Positions 25,771-34,704 of a stretch of DNA of 64,000 nucleotides are shown piece after piece. Below the pieces are notes generated by a model. It ran no database searches. It was not told the DNA's origin and saw nothing but the letters and a program-made list of their open reading frames with translations. Within the stretch, counting starts at the first letter, position 1. Every line of letters begins with the position of its first letter. The DNA is from Rathayibacter iranicus NCPPB 2253 = VKM Ac-1602 (GTDB taxonomy: Bacteria; Actinomycetota; Actinomycetes; Actinomycetales; Microbacteriaceae), in NCBI RefSeq assembly GCF_003149025.1, contig NZ_QGDV01000001.1:1-64000 (forward strand), written 5' to 3'. The translations under genes were made by a program, and so were the position numbers.

Positions 25771-25805
25771 CATTTCACACTTGCGCAGTATGCAAGTGTG
25801 AAATG
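25771..25805. promoter_or_regulatory. Palindrome upstream of membrane protein/regulator operon
   Basis: CATTTCACACTTGC and GCAAGTGTGAAATG are exact 14-bp complements separated by seven bases. It lies about 30 bases upstream of the operon's start codon, where a repressor site is expected. The encoded winged-helix protein is the likely ligand. Confidence 0.55.
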
Positions 25806-26018
25806 GCGCATGCGGCCCACGACGCGGTGCGACTCCCTGCGAGACGTGCTCGGGGCCAGCAAGGATGGCTGGAGCATCTCACTTAGCGAGCGGCACGCAG
25901 GGACTGTGTGTCCGTAGCGCGTGCGAAGACCGGCGCAGACTGCAACTCGCGTCGGCAGGACACGGCCTGGAGCGGATCCCGGAATTGGCTCAGGGGGAGA
26001 CGGTGCGGGCGAACGACC

Positions 26019-26111
26019 GCAGCCGTCATCCCCGATCGCACCCGTCCACATCTGGCAGTCCTCAGGCGCTGGGCCCTTCACGACACGGCACCAGAGCCGC
26101 TCGGCCGTCAC
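26019..26111 (-). pseudogene. N-terminal fragment resembling an HNH-endonuclease-type protein
   Basis: Starting at GTG 26111 the frame reads AERLWCRVVKGPAPEDCQMW followed by TGAIGDDGCGR. This is the usual N-terminal pattern (RLW.RV.KG...DC..WTGAI...GYGR) of small HNH-type proteins common in actinobacteria and their phages. The downstream sequence no longer follows the family in this or the other frames, so the gene is broken. Confidence 0.35.
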
Positions 26112-26170
26112 AGCGACAGCCCGCGGCGGTGTGCATCCTTCTCAACCAGGGAACGGCGGATTACTCGAGT

Positions 26171-26338
26171 CTAGGTGTCGAAGCGGGCCTGCAGGCCCTG
26201 AAGCTGGGTGTCGATCGTGGCGTCCGAGTAGACGCTGGCGTTGCGGATCCTATCGACGGGGACGAGGCCGCCCGGTGCAGCGCACGTGGCGAGCCTGCCG
26301 AGTGGGCCCGCAAGATCCTCGTCAGCAGCTTGGTCGAC
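26171..26338 (-). pseudogene. In-frame coding-like remnant after the nucleotidyltransferase stop
   Basis: Directly after the TGA of the nucleotidyltransferase gene, 55 further codons in the same frame show strong third-position G+C and read DEDLAGPLGRLATCAAPGG, then GLVPVDRIRNASVYSDATID and LQGLQARFDT before TAG. There is no start codon inside. It is either the 3' end of another lost gene or an extension cut off by a nonsense mutation. Family not recognised. Confidence 0.4.
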
Positions 26339-26902
26339 TCAAGGAGTGAAGGAGTCAGGGAGGGCTCGCTGCTGGCTCGCGCGATGAGCGACGTCATCCA
26401 CGATGTACCGGTGGCGAGGGAGGAGTTGCTCGACGGGGTACGTGCGACTAAGGAGCGCTGCACCCTCCTCGGCAGTCGTGTACCCGGCCACGTTGTAGAG
26501 AGTCGCGGCGTCGGAGAGATCCCGCTCGCCCCGCGCTGCATGGAGTTTCATTGCAAGGAGGTACTGGGGTGACGCGACTTGGACGAGGAGGGACTCGGAG
26601 TCGAAGACTGTTCGTGCATCCTCGTCCTGTCCGGGGAGGAATCCCTTTGCGGCGTCGTTAATCCAGTCCGCTTCAAGACCGTGAAGCTCGCCGAGTTCTG
26701 CGGCGATCTCACGGACCGCCGAAGTCGGGGCGAACGCGGCATCGACGTCGCGCGTCACCCGCTTCCCGTCGTACTCGAGTGCCATCGCGGCGCCACCAAC
26801 GACGAACAGTTGCGCCTGCTGGCCGCGATCTTCCAGGCGGTCAGAGAGTTCTTGGAAGAGCGCACGGAGCTGAGCCGCGTCGAGCGGCCCGTCTCCAATC
26901 AT
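26339..26902 (-). CDS. Nucleotidyltransferase toxin-like protein (AbiEii/DUF6036 type)
   Basis: A 187-residue protein with the minimal nucleotidyltransferase core: LFVVGGAAMALEYDGKRVT followed by RDVDAAF, and a later helix YLLAMKLHAARGERDLSDA. These features match type IV-like toxins and related enzymes that modify RNA or proteins. The start overlaps the stop of the upstream partner gene (ATGA), the gene order expected for antitoxin-toxin coupling. It is a paralogue of the deleted gene at 24390. Confidence 0.75.
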   Translation of the reverse strand: MIGDGPLDAAQLRALFQELSDRLEDRGQQAQLFVVGGAAMALEYDGKRVTRDVDAAFAPTSAVREIAAELGELHGLEADWINDAAKGFLPGQDEDARTVFDSESLLVQVASPQYLLAMKLHAARGERDLSDAATLYNVAGYTTAEEGAALLSRTYPVEQLLPRHRYIVDDVAHRASQQRALPDSFTP

Positions 26903-27393
26903 GCTCGAGCCAAAGAGCGTCCTGTGATCAGAATTCCACGCTCACGGAAAGCTCGGGGGCTGTCCCGCTCGGCCTCTTCGCGGAAGATGCTGGGCACATC
27001 GGGGTACCACGATGCGACGCGACGTGCCGGATCGAGAGTCCACGCCGGCGGCTCCCAGCGGTCACGCTCGGCCAAATGGTCAGCCAGAGCCGCGAAAGCC
27101 GCGTCGAGTTCGCGGGCGCCTGTGGGGGAAGGTGTGTCCGAAAAGACCACCGACCCGAGAACGGGGCCTCCGCGCTTGAACGTCGACGTGTAGTCATCGA
27201 GGGTCTGCAGGATCCCGAATCTCCAACCGACGTCCAGCGGCTCGCCCTCGGCAATGAGCTGCGCTGCATGACGGGCGTTGCCGGCCGCGCTGTGCACGAT
27301 GCGCAGAGTGGGAACTTCGTTGCGCGGAGCGGGCTGATCGTCTGGAAGCTCAAGCAGGGCGGCGACCGACAGCACCTGACCTCTAAATTTCAT
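26899..27393 (-). CDS. Partner (antitoxin-like) protein of the nucleotidyltransferase
   Basis: A 164-residue protein without a visible DNA-binding domain. Its C-terminal half (LDAAFAALADHLAERDRWEP, WTLDPARRVASWYPDVPSIF, FRERGILITGRSL) is related to the C-terminal half of the HTH protein at 23818. GGAGG precedes the ATG. Translationally coupled to the nucleotidyltransferase. An antitoxin or adaptor role is inferred from the pairing. Confidence 0.65.
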   Translation of the reverse strand: MKFRGQVLSVAALLELPDDQPAPRNEVPTLRIVHSAAGNARHAAQLIAEGEPLDVGWRFGILQTLDDYTSTFKRGGPVLGSVVFSDTPSPTGARELDAAFAALADHLAERDRWEPPAWTLDPARRVASWYPDVPSIFREEAERDSPRAFRERGILITGRSLARA

Positions 27394-27416
27394 TTCGACC
27401 CCTCCTCAGATTTAGC

Positions 27417-27722
27417 CTAGACCGGTCCGCGGTGGAGCGCAGGGAATTGTTCTTCCCCGAGCACCCGCACCCGATCGGGGAAAGCGAGGTCCGGCCAGAC
27501 TCCGAGCAGAAGACCACGGTTCAGGCGCGACCTGATCGCGCGCGCTGCCCTCGGAGAGGACCGCCTGGTACGCCTTCACCACACCACCCGGTGAATCGAT
27601 ATCCATGGTGGGCTCCGGCCCCAGTAGAGGTGGTGAGAGAGTTCCAGAACACCGCCCGCGGGGCACACCAGCTCGTCGAGGGACCCTGGAGCGTCGTAGG
27701 GCTTCACGGTGTGGAAGAACAC
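27417..27722 (-). pseudogene. Frameshifted small actinobacterial gene of unknown function
   Basis: Three successive frames each hold part of one protein. The first reads VFFHTVKPYDAPGSLDELVC and GGVLELSHHLYWG. After a shift comes DIDSPGGVVKAYQAVLSEGS followed by ARDQVA, and after another shift LNRGLLLGVWPDLAFPDRVR, then VLGEEQFPALHRGPV and a TAG. The pattern matches small conserved proteins that I recall from other actinomycetes. At least two indels separate the pieces, so it is not functional as one product. Confidence 0.5.
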
Positions 27723-27738
27723 CGTCGCCGACCGACTC

Positions 27739-29259
27739 CTACAGCCCCTGTGCCAGCCGGTAGTACGCCGCGTTCGAGCGGATGTCCGCCTCGAACCCGC
27801 GGAGGGTGGTCGACTCGTCGATGACCAACAGCTCGACGCCGGCGATGCGGGCGAAGTCCTCCCACGCCTCCAGGCCGATCTGCGTGGTCATCACTGTGTG
27901 GTGCGCGGCGCCGGCGGTGATCCAGGCGGCGGCGCTGGTGCCGAAGTCCGGCGCGGGTTTCCACACGGCGCGGCCGACGGGCAGGTGCGGGAGCGTCTGA
28001 GGCGGCTCGACGGTCTCGACCGCGTTCGCGACCAGGCGGAAGCGCTCGCGGACGTCGCTGAGGGCTACGACCACGGCGGGGCCCGCGTCGGCAGTGAAGA
28101 CCAGCCGCACCGGGTCCTCGCGGCCGCCGATCCCCAGCGGGTGGATCTCGAGCGAGGCGCGCTGGGACGAGAGTGACGGCGAGACCTCGAGCATGTGCGC
28201 GCCGAGGATGAGCTCTTCGCCGGGCGTCATGTCGTAGGTGTAGTCCTCCATCAGGCTGGTACCGCCGGGCAGGCCGGCGCCCATGACGGCGGCGATGCGG
28301 ATGAGCACCGCCGTCTTCCAGTCGCCCTCTCCGCCGAAGCCGTAGCCGTCGGCCATCAGACGCTGCACGGCGAGGCCGGGGAGCTGACGCAGCCCGCCGA
28401 GGTCCTCGAAACTGTCGGTGAACGCTTCAAAGCCGCCCTCCTCCAGGAACGAGCGCAGGCCGATCTCGACCGCGGCGCCGTAGCGGAGCGACTCGTGGCG
28501 CTCGCCGCCGGGAAGCAACCCCGGCACCACGTCGTAGCTCTCGACATACTCGGCGACGAGCGCGTCGATATCGGCGGCGGACGCGGCGTCCACGCGCTCG
28601 ACCAGCTCGTTCACGCCCCAGGTATTCACGCTCACGCCGAGGCGGATCTCAGCCTCCGTCTTGTCGCCCTCGGTGACGGCGACGTTGCGCATGTTGTCAC
28701 CAAAACGGGCCACCTTCATGCTCTGCGAGGCCGACCAGCCGGCCGCCGCGCGCGACCAGATGCCGATCGACTCGGTGACGCGGGCGTCGCTCGCATGGCC
28801 GACGACGGTCTTCCGGGGCACGCTCATCCGGCTGAGGATGTAGCCGTGTTCGCGGTCGCCGTGCGCGGCCTGGTTGAGGTTCATGAAGTCGAAGTCGATG
28901 TCCTGCCACGGCAGGGCGACGTTCGCCTGGGTGTGGAAGTGCAGCAGCGGCTTGGCGAGCGCGTCGAAGCCGTGGATCCACATCTTCGAGGGGCTGAACG
29001 TGTGCATCCAGGTGATGACGCCCACCACGGAGTCGTCGGAGTTGGCCTCGATCATGGTGCGGCGGATCGCGTCGGAACTCTTCAGCACCGGCTTCCACTC
29101 AATCGTGACCGGGATCGAGTTCGACTCGTTCAGCTGCGCGACGACGGCCTGCGACTGCTCAGCGACCTGGCGGAGGGTGTCCTCGCCATAGAGGTCCTGG
29201 CTGCCGGTGAGGAACCAGACGGTGCGGGTGGCGAGGTCGGGGATGATGCTGCGGCTCAT
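27739..29259 (-). CDS. araA: L-arabinose isomerase
   Basis: A 506-residue AraA converting L-arabinose to L-ribulose (Mn2+-dependent, cytoplasmic). Characteristic segments: [17 protein letters not shown] at the N-terminus, [14 protein letters not shown], the metal/catalytic region with Glu in [19 protein letters not shown] and HMLEVSPSL. The ATG at 29259 overlaps the araD stop (ATGA). The same frame runs open far upstream through araD, but that is not this gene. Last gene of the araB-araD-araA operon. Confidence 0.96.
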   Translation of the reverse strand: MSRSIIPDLATRTVWFLTGSQDLYGEDTLRQVAEQSQAVVAQLNESNSIPVTIEWKPVLKSSDAIRRTMIEANSDDSVVGVITWMHTFSPSKMWIHGFDALAKPLLHFHTQANVALPWQDIDFDFMNLNQAAHGDREHGYILSRMSVPRKTVVGHASDARVTESIGIWSRAAAGWSASQSMKVARFGDNMRNVAVTEGDKTEAEIRLGVSVNTWGVNELVERVDAASAADIDALVAEYVESYDVVPGLLPGGERHESLRYGAAVEIGLRSFLEEGGFEAFTDSFEDLGGLRQLPGLAVQRLMADGYGFGGEGDWKTAVLIRIAAVMGAGLPGGTSLMEDYTYDMTPGEELILGAHMLEVSPSLSSQRASLEIHPLGIGGREDPVRLVFTADAGPAVVVALSDVRERFRLVANAVETVEPPQTLPHLPVGRAVWKPAPDFGTSAAAWITAGAAHHTVMTTQIGLEAWEDFARIAGVELLVIDESTTLRGFEADIRSNAAYYRLAQGL

Positions 29260-29966
29260 GCGATAGCTCCGGTGGGGTTTTGTCCGTAGACGTTCTGGTA
29301 GCGGTCGAACAGGGCGTCGATCGACTCCTGCGGGATCGGGACGAGTTCGCCGCCCTGCCGCGCGAGGTGCACGGTGCGCGCGACGTCCTCGGCCATCACG
29401 GCCGCCTTCACGGCGTCCTTCGCGTCTTTGCCGATGGTGAAGACTCCGTGGTTCTGCATCAGGACCGCGCGAGAGCGGTGCCCGGCGAGCGTTGAGACGA
29501 TGCCGCGGCCAATGGAGTCGTCGCCGATGATCGCGAACGGGCCGACCGGGATGTCGCCGCCGAACTCGTCCGCCATCGCCGTGATGACGCAGGGGATCGG
29601 CTCGGCGCGGGCCGCCCAGGCGGTCGCATAGGTGGAGTGGGTGTGCACGACTCCGCCGACCTCGGGCATCTCGCGGTACACATAGGCGTGCGCCGCGGTG
29701 TCGCTCGAGGGGCTGCGGTCGCTGCCGGGGGTGCCGGGGACGACGGTCCCGTCGAGGTCGCAGAGGATCATGGTCGAGGGCGCGAGGTCGTCGTACGAGA
29801 CGCCGCTGGGCTTGATCACGAACAGGTCGGCGCCGGGCACGCGGCCCGAGATGTTGCCGCCGGTCCAGATCACCAGGCCGTAGCGGACGAGCTCGGCGTG
29901 CAGGCGTGCGACGTCCTCGCGGACGCGGGCGATCGCCTCCTCGACGGCGGGAATCTGGCTGGTCAT
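29256..29966 (-). CDS. araD: L-ribulose-5-phosphate 4-epimerase
   Basis: A 236-residue class II aldolase-fold epimerase. Zinc ligands are seen in [15 protein letters not shown] (His pair) and the His of [12 protein letters not shown]; the substrate loop is WTGGNISGR with [13 protein letters not shown]. It converts L-ribulose-5-phosphate to D-xylulose-5-phosphate, the last step of the pathway. Overlaps araB upstream and araA downstream by four bases each. Confidence 0.95.
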   Translation of the reverse strand: MTSQIPAVEEAIARVREDVARLHAELVRYGLVIWTGGNISGRVPGADLFVIKPSGVSYDDLAPSTMILCDLDGTVVPGTPGSDRSPSSDTAAHAYVYREMPEVGGVVHTHSTYATAWAARAEPIPCVITAMADEFGGDIPVGPFAIIGDDSIGRGIVSTLAGHRSRAVLMQNHGVFTIGKDAKDAVKAAVMAEDVARTVHLARQGGELVPIPQESIDALFDRYQNVYGQNPTGAIA

Positions 29967-31603
29967 GCGGTGGCTCCCTGGGTGTCGGTGAGGGTGTCGG
30001 TGAGGGTCTCGACGGCGGTCTGCTCGACGGCGAGGCCGGCGCGGTAGCGCTCGAGGTAGGCGGAGAAGCCGGCGACGTCGTCGGCGTCGGGCGCGACGGT
30101 CTCGAAGCCGGCGTCACCGAAGACGTGAGCGGTCAAGTATTCGTCCAGCGCGACTGCGTTCTGCGGGCGGGAGGCGGTGAGGCGGTAGGCGGCCAGCACG
30201 GCCATGCCCCACGGGCCGCCCTCGGACGCGGTCGCGGCGACCGACACGGGCGCGTCGAGTGCGCCCGCGAGGAAGCGCTGCGCGACTCCTGCGGTGCGGA
30301 ACATGCCGCCGTGTGCGAACATCGCGTCGATCCGGACGCCCTCGCCGGCCAGGACGCGCATGCCCAGCGCGAGCGTGCCGAACACGCCGTAGAGCTGCGC
30401 GCGCATGAAATTGGCGAGAGTGAGGCGGGAGTCGGGGGTACGCACGACGAGCGGGCGGCCCTCGACCAACCCGGCGATGGGCTCGCCCGCGAGGTGGTTG
30501 TAGGCGAGCAGTCCGCCCGCGTCGGCCTCGCCTTCGAGCGCTTCGGCGAAGAGGGTGCCGTAGACGGCGTCACTCTCGGCGGGACCGCCCGAGGCGGCGG
30601 CGAACCGCGAGAACAGACCGACCCAGGCGGCCAGCTCGCTGGCTCCGTTGTTGCAGTGCACCATCGCGACGAGGTCGCCGGCGGGCGTGGCGACCAGGTC
30701 GAGTTCGTGGTGCACGCTCCCCAGCGGCCCCTCGAGCACGACCATCGCGAAGATGCTGGTTCCCGCGCTGACGTTGCCGGTGCGCGGGGCGACGGAGTTG
30801 GTGGCGACCATGCCGGTGCCAGCGTCGCCCTCGGGCGGGCAGAGCGGGGCGCCTGGCTGGAGGGATCCGGTCGGGTCGAGCAGCAGCGCGCCCTCGGCGG
30901 TGAGCGAGCCGGCGTCGGCGCCGGCGGGAAGTACGGTCGGCAGCAGTTCGCGCAGCGGCTTCACGGCGCCGGCGGCGCGCTCGTCGTAGCGGTCGATGAC
31001 GCGCTGGTCGTAGTCGCGGGTCGTCGGATCGGTCGGAACCATCCCGGAGGCGTCGCCGACTCCGAGGACCTTCTCGCCGGTGAGGCGCCAGTGCACGTAG
31101 CCGGCGAGGGTGGTGAGGAAGTCGATCCGCTCGACGTGCGGCTCGGAGTCGAGGACCGCCTGGTGCAGGTGCGCGAGCGACCAGCGCAGCGGGATGTTCA
31201 CGCCGAAGAGCTCGGTGAGTTCGGCCGAGGCGGGGCCGGTGCTGGTGTTGCGCCAGGTGCGGAAGGGGACGAGCGGTAATCCGTCGGCCTCGAAGGGGAG
31301 GTAGCCGTGCATCATTGCCGAGACGCCGAGCGCTCCGACCGAGGTGAGTGGCACGCCGTGCCGCTTCTGCGCGTCCGCGACGAGGTCGGCGTAGGCGGCC
31401 TGGAGGCCGGCGTGGACGGCGTCGAGGGAGTAGGTCCAGCGGCGGTCGACGAACTGGTTCTCCCACTCGTGGCTGCCGACGGCCAGAACGACGGAGGGGT
31501 CTGCCGCGTCGACCAGGCACGCCTTGATCCGGGTGGAGCCGAGTTCGATGCCGAGGGCGGTGGCGCCACTCCTGATCGCGTCGGCTGGCCTGCGCTGGTC
31601 CAT
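29963..31603 (-). CDS. araB: Ribulokinase, FGGY family
   Basis: A 546-residue FGGY carbohydrate kinase. The N-terminal phosphate motif [17 protein letters not shown], the central [15 protein letters not shown] and the C-terminal [17 protein letters not shown] with [12 protein letters not shown] fit FGGY kinases. Position first in an operon with araD and araA supports L-ribulose phosphorylation. AGGAG lies four bases before the ATG at 31603; another ATG at 31606 is too close to the site. The 3' end carries a short repeated codon block ([11 protein letters not shown]). Confidence 0.92.
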   Translation of the reverse strand: MDQRRPADAIRSGATALGIELGSTRIKACLVDAADPSVVLAVGSHEWENQFVDRRWTYSLDAVHAGLQAAYADLVADAQKRHGVPLTSVGALGVSAMMHGYLPFEADGLPLVPFRTWRNTSTGPASAELTELFGVNIPLRWSLAHLHQAVLDSEPHVERIDFLTTLAGYVHWRLTGEKVLGVGDASGMVPTDPTTRDYDQRVIDRYDERAAGAVKPLRELLPTVLPAGADAGSLTAEGALLLDPTGSLQPGAPLCPPEGDAGTGMVATNSVAPRTGNVSAGTSIFAMVVLEGPLGSVHHELDLVATPAGDLVAMVHCNNGASELAAWVGLFSRFAAASGGPAESDAVYGTLFAEALEGEADAGGLLAYNHLAGEPIAGLVEGRPLVVRTPDSRLTLANFMRAQLYGVFGTLALGMRVLAGEGVRIDAMFAHGGMFRTAGVAQRFLAGALDAPVSVAATASEGGPWGMAVLAAYRLTASRPQNAVALDEYLTAHVFGDAGFETVAPDADDVAGFSAYLERYRAGLAVEQTAVETLTDTLTDTQGATA

Positions 31604-31623
31604 CATGCTCCTCGCTCAAGCCA

Positions 31624-31677
31624 TGTGACCGTTCACAAAGCCCGATCCAGCGTAAGCGAAGGACCCACCATCGGCAA
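31624..31677 (-). promoter_or_regulatory. araBDA promoter with LacI-type operator
   Basis: On the minus strand, TTGCCG (31672-31677) and TACGCT (31649-31654) are separated by exactly 17 bases, a good sigma-A-type promoter. Eleven bases downstream lies TGTGAACGGTCACA (31624-31637), a near-perfect palindrome of the LacI-family form, placed over the transcription start. The araB start codon follows about 20 bases later. The LacI regulator immediately upstream is the expected ligand. Confidence 0.65.
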
Positions 31678-31750
31678 CCGGCCTCATCCCGCGACTGGCG
31701 GTCGATCGGTCACGGGCGGCCCGTTTGACCGGTGCGGCGGAGGGATGTCG

Positions 31751-32758
31751 TCAGCTGCGCGGTGTCCGCGTGGATGCGCGCGTCACCAGCACAGGGGGCA
31801 CCGGGCTGTCGACCGCGGCCGTCTCGCCGCGGAGTTCCGCCAGCACGACGCCGATCGTGCGGCGGCCGACCTCGGCGAAGTCCTGCCGGATCGTGGTGAG
31901 CGGCGGGTGATAGTGCGCGGCTTCCGGCACATCGTCGAATCCCACCACGCTCAGGTCCTCGGGCACGCGCAGGCCCCGGTCGGCGCACGCGTGGAGGAGC
32001 CCGAGCGCCATCTGGTCGTTCCCGGCGAACACCGCGGTCAGGTCGGGCACCGCGTCCAGGAGCCGCAGTCCGACGCGGTAGCCGGACTCGGCGCTCCAGT
32101 CGCCCTCGACCACGGCCGCCGGTGCGAGGCCGGCCGCGCTCATCCCCGTCTTGAAGCCGTCGATCCGAGCCTGCGCCTCCACCCAGTGCTGAGGACCCGC
32201 GAGGTGCGCAATGCGCGAGTGGCCAAGGCCGACAAGGTGCTCGGTGGCGAGCCGGGCGCCTGCGGCCTGATCGACGAGGAGCAGGGCATCGGCTCCCCGG
32301 CCCGTCGCGCCGAGCGTCACCGAGGGGACGCCGATGGCGAGGTTCTTGATCGCCGCCAGCGCACGCTCCTGCGGGGCGAGGATGATGATCGCCTCGACCG
32401 ACTCCCTTTGCAGGTGTGCGAGGCCGCCGGCAAGCGACTCCGCGTCCGGCGCCGCGTTGACCACGGGCACGCGATAGCCCGCATCGCGTGCCGCCTGCTC
32501 GATTGCGGCCATCGCGGTAGCGGTCCCATAGAAGCTGTGGCTCTCGGCAGCGAGAATCCCGATCAGTCCGGAGCGGCTCGTCGCGAGCGCGCGGGCGGCT
32601 GGGCTGGGCCGAAAGCCAAGGTCCTCGATCGCCGCGAGCACGCGCTCCCTCGTGTGGGCCCGCAACTGCTGGCTGTCGTTCAGCACCCGCGAGACTGTCT
32701 GATACGACACTCCGGCCCGCTCCGCGACGTCACGGATCGTCGGGGCGCGGTCGGTCAT
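31751..32758 (-). CDS. LacI-family transcriptional repressor of the arabinose genes
   Basis: A 335-residue LacI protein: N-terminal HTH TIRDVAERAGVSYQTVSRVL, hinge helix SPAARALATSRS and a periplasmic-binding-like effector domain ending in IRQDFAEVGRRTIGVVLAEL. The start at 32758 gives the standard N-terminus; a longer frame upstream lacks homology. Encoded just upstream of araB on the same strand with a palindromic operator between them, so it probably responds to L-arabinose or an arabino-oligosaccharide. Confidence 0.92.
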   Translation of the reverse strand: MTDRAPTIRDVAERAGVSYQTVSRVLNDSQQLRAHTRERVLAAIEDLGFRPSPAARALATSRSGLIGILAAESHSFYGTATAMAAIEQAARDAGYRVPVVNAAPDAESLAGGLAHLQRESVEAIIILAPQERALAAIKNLAIGVPSVTLGATGRGADALLLVDQAAGARLATEHLVGLGHSRIAHLAGPQHWVEAQARIDGFKTGMSAAGLAPAAVVEGDWSAESGYRVGLRLLDAVPDLTAVFAGNDQMALGLLHACADRGLRVPEDLSVVGFDDVPEAAHYHPPLTTIRQDFAEVGRRTIGVVLAELRGETAAVDSPVPPVLVTRASTRTPRS

Positions 32759-33090
32759 GTGGTCACCGTAGCGGCGTCCCGGCCCGGTCCGCCTCCAGGG
32801 CCTCGTCACACGCGACCAGTGAAACTACTCCTCACCAGCTCAAACACGACTGTGACGAGGCCCTAGGCGTGGACGGAGTCGTGGGGTCACCGACCGCTCC
32901 CAGTGCTGCACCCGGCGAAGAACGCTTTGCGGAGGTGGCTCGCTGTGCATAGTGTTCACTAACAAAGTCCGATATCGGAGACCCGATAGGACGTATAGGG
33001 ATAATCCCCGGTGGGTACCTACGAGATCTCTCACAAATTTTTCATCTTGCGCAAACGTTCTTCCACGAGAGAAAGTCAAAGTAAAACCTG
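32759..33090. other. Intergenic region with miniature element and palindrome
   Basis: Contains the 68-bp miniature element at 32797-32864. Beyond it the sequence is AT-richer and carries a perfect 12-nt palindrome TCCGATATCGGA (32968-32979), a possible operator for the small gene that follows. No other gene supported. Confidence 0.45.
32797..32864. mobile_element. 68-bp miniature element derived from the ISAs1-type IS
   Basis: Perfect 14-bp terminal inverted repeats AGGGCCTCGTCACA (32797-32810) and TGTGACGAGGCCCT (32851-32864). The inner 35 bases at 32821-32855 (starting GAAACTACTCCTCACC) are identical to the right end of the deleted IS at 34660-34694. It is therefore a MITE-like or excision-scar derivative of the same element. 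No coding capacity. Confidence 0.7.
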
Positions 33091-33237
33091 ATGTTCGGAA
33101 ACGCAAACCTTCTCCTTACGGTAGTCATTCTCGTCGTTGTTTTTGCTGTCGTCATCGGCGCCGTGTGCTATGTCGCAAAACTGCTGATGAATCGACGCCT
33201 GTCGAAGAGGAAGACCCGAGACAATCTGAGTGAATAA
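33091..33237 (+). CDS. Single-TM small membrane protein (48 aa)
   Basis: Short frame starting MFGNANLLLTVVILVVVFAV, with one long hydrophobic helix (about residues 7-29) and a strongly basic tail (NRRLSKRKTRDNLSE), so type N-out/C-in. No strong ribosome site is visible. It lies 77 bases before a secreted-protein gene in the same direction, in AT-richer DNA flanked by IS ends. It may be the membrane partner of that secreted protein, a layout resembling the pair at 1056-1846. Function unknown. Confidence 0.45.
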   Translation: MFGNANLLLTVVILVVVFAVVIGAVCYVAKLLMNRRLSKRKTRDNLSE

Positions 33238-33314
33238 TCAGTTGAGGTATCGCCGAGGTTTGTGGCAGCGTAAGCCTCAGAAGGTAATCGGTTGACCGTC
33301 CGGAGGAGATAATT

Positions 33315-34010
33315 ATGCACCGTGCAGCCTTAGTGAGACGAGCGCGCCGTGGTCTTGTAGAACTGACAGCTTTCACCTGCGTCACCTTTGGGTCGGTCGC
33401 AGCCGCCGACGAAGCTCCCATCGACCAGCTAACTGCCGCGCAAGTCGCCACCGTCAGGGTGAGTATGGCGGATGTCGGCATACCCGCAGACTCACAGAAT
33501 GATCTGCTCGCGACCCTGAGCAGGGGGCATACGATTGAATCCCAGATCAGTTCATCCATCCCGGTTTCGACGTTCCAGGAACAGCGTGCTGGATTCACCC
33601 GGTACGTCAGCGTTTTCAGCGATGGCTCGCGACGATGGACTGAACGGCAGAACCCGACACCGAAGGCTGAGTTCTCAACACAGGCTATCGACCCGCAGAG
33701 CAGCGAATGCAGCTTCAGTGAGGGATGGTACAACAACTGTAAGATCGAAATCAATGATGTCGTCAGCAATGCCTCCTTCCGCATCGACTATACGACGGAT
33801 AAGGTCCGAGATTACCGGGGGGCTGGTTGCAACAATTCGCTAGGGAGTTGCTCCGTCTCTGGAGGAATTAACCGCGAGACCGCCGGGCCGGATGGACCCG
33901 CCTGGGCCGAAATGCATTTCGAAGCGTCCGTTGGGCCGATCGCGAACGTCGCGAACGGCGCATTTGGCATTCGCGTACAGGACTCGTCCGAATCACTTTA
34001 CGGTTCCTGA
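33315..34010 (+). CDS. Secreted protein of unknown family (231 aa)
   Basis: Basic N-terminus (MHRAALVRRARRGLVELTAF) and a signal ending near SVAAADEAP. The mature part has a helical first half (QLTAAQVATVRVSMADVGIP, QNDLLATLSRG) and a beta-prone second half with four cysteines (SSECSFSEGWYNNCKIEIND, GCNNSLGSCSVSGG). GGAGGAG precedes the ATG. Codon use is AT-richer than neighbours. Flanked by ISAs1-type ends, suggesting transfer. I do not recognise the family. Confidence 0.6.
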   Translation: MHRAALVRRARRGLVELTAFTCVTFGSVAAADEAPIDQLTAAQVATVRVSMADVGIPADSQNDLLATLSRGHTIESQISSSIPVSTFQEQRAGFTRYVSVFSDGSRRWTERQNPTPKAEFSTQAIDPQSSECSFSEGWYNNCKIEINDVVSNASFRIDYTTDKVRDYRGAGCNNSLGSCSVSGGINRETAGPDGPAWAEMHFEASVGPIANVANGAFGIRVQDSSESLYGS

Positions 34011-34013
34011 ACC

Positions 34014-34704
34014 CAGGGCCTCGTCACGGTTGTGGTGAGGTTGTCGTAGGTGAGGTTGCTGATCGGGGTTTTTATGGATTGACACGCCGAGCGTGAGGGG
34101 TGTCGGGGCAGGCGTGGCGTTCGCGGTAAGGACGAAAGTTCTCACGCTCACGATCCGCGCGAAACGACCACGCCTGACATGCCTCTTTTCCTGTCATGTC
34201 CGTGTCCGCGGAGCCGAATTGTGAGGGTTGTGTCCGCCCTCGGTTGCTGGAACTACTCATGACGGTCCCTGATCCGCGGCAGCGCCGCGCTGTCCGGCAT
34301 TGCGTGGACTCGCTTCTTGCGGTCGGGATCGCGGGGTCGCGATCGTTCGCGAACGATCGGAGAATGGGTCCAGGACGCGGCCGGTGACACTCTCGAGATA
34401 CTTAGCATCGCGGCGGGACGCCGACCGTCCGAGCCCTCGATTTGGCCGCGCAGATCCGAGGACACTGGGGCATCGAGAACTGGCTGCACTGGGTTCGCGA
34501 CGTCACTGACGACGAGGACCACTCCGAGATCCGCACCGGCCAGGCGCCCCGCGTCATGGCCACGATCAGATCGCCCGCCATCGGGCTCCTCCGCCTCGCC
34601 GGCCACACCGATATCCCTCACGCCCACCGATACCATGCCAGAGCTCCCGAACGCCCAGCGAAACTACTCCTCACCAGCTCAAACACGACTGTGAGCAGGC
34701 CCTG
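34014..34704 (+). mobile_element. Deleted ISAs1-family insertion sequence
   Basis: Related terminal repeats are at both ends: CAGGGCCTCGTCAC at 34014 and, on the other strand, CAGGGCCTGCTCAC ending at 34704. Inside are the N- and C-terminal parts of an ISAs1 transposase but not the catalytic middle. At ~690 bp it is about half of a normal ISAs1 element. It cannot transpose on its own. Confidence 0.72.
34196..34704 (+). pseudogene. ISAs1-family transposase remnant
   Basis: One frame (from ATG 34196) gives LLELLMTVPDPRQRRAVRHC and LLAVGIAGSRSFA, the ISAs1 N-terminal domain. A shift leads to TIGEWVQDAAGDTLEIL, also family-typical. After a gap the frame beginning near 34439 gives the C-terminus: IRGHWGIENWLHWVRDVTDD, RTGQAPRVMATIRSPAIGLL. 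The DDE catalytic core is missing. Confidence 0.75.

Larger units (their letters stand above)
25742..26170. other. Region with operator-like palindrome and a gene fragment
   Basis: No intact gene. It contains the palindrome at 25771-25805 and a short HNH-like fragment at 26019-26111. The remainder shows no convincing coding pattern. Confidence 0.4.

Noticed and set aside
29260-30117. N-terminal extension of the araA frame by almost 290 codons
   Set aside because: The extension is a shadow of araD; the family start MSRSIIPDL lies at 29259 and overlaps the araD stop.
33091-34010. Cargo between IS ends read as a true composite transposon
   Set aside because: The left element is only 68 bp, the right one lacks a working transposase, and no target-site duplications could be identified. 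Only the association is reported.
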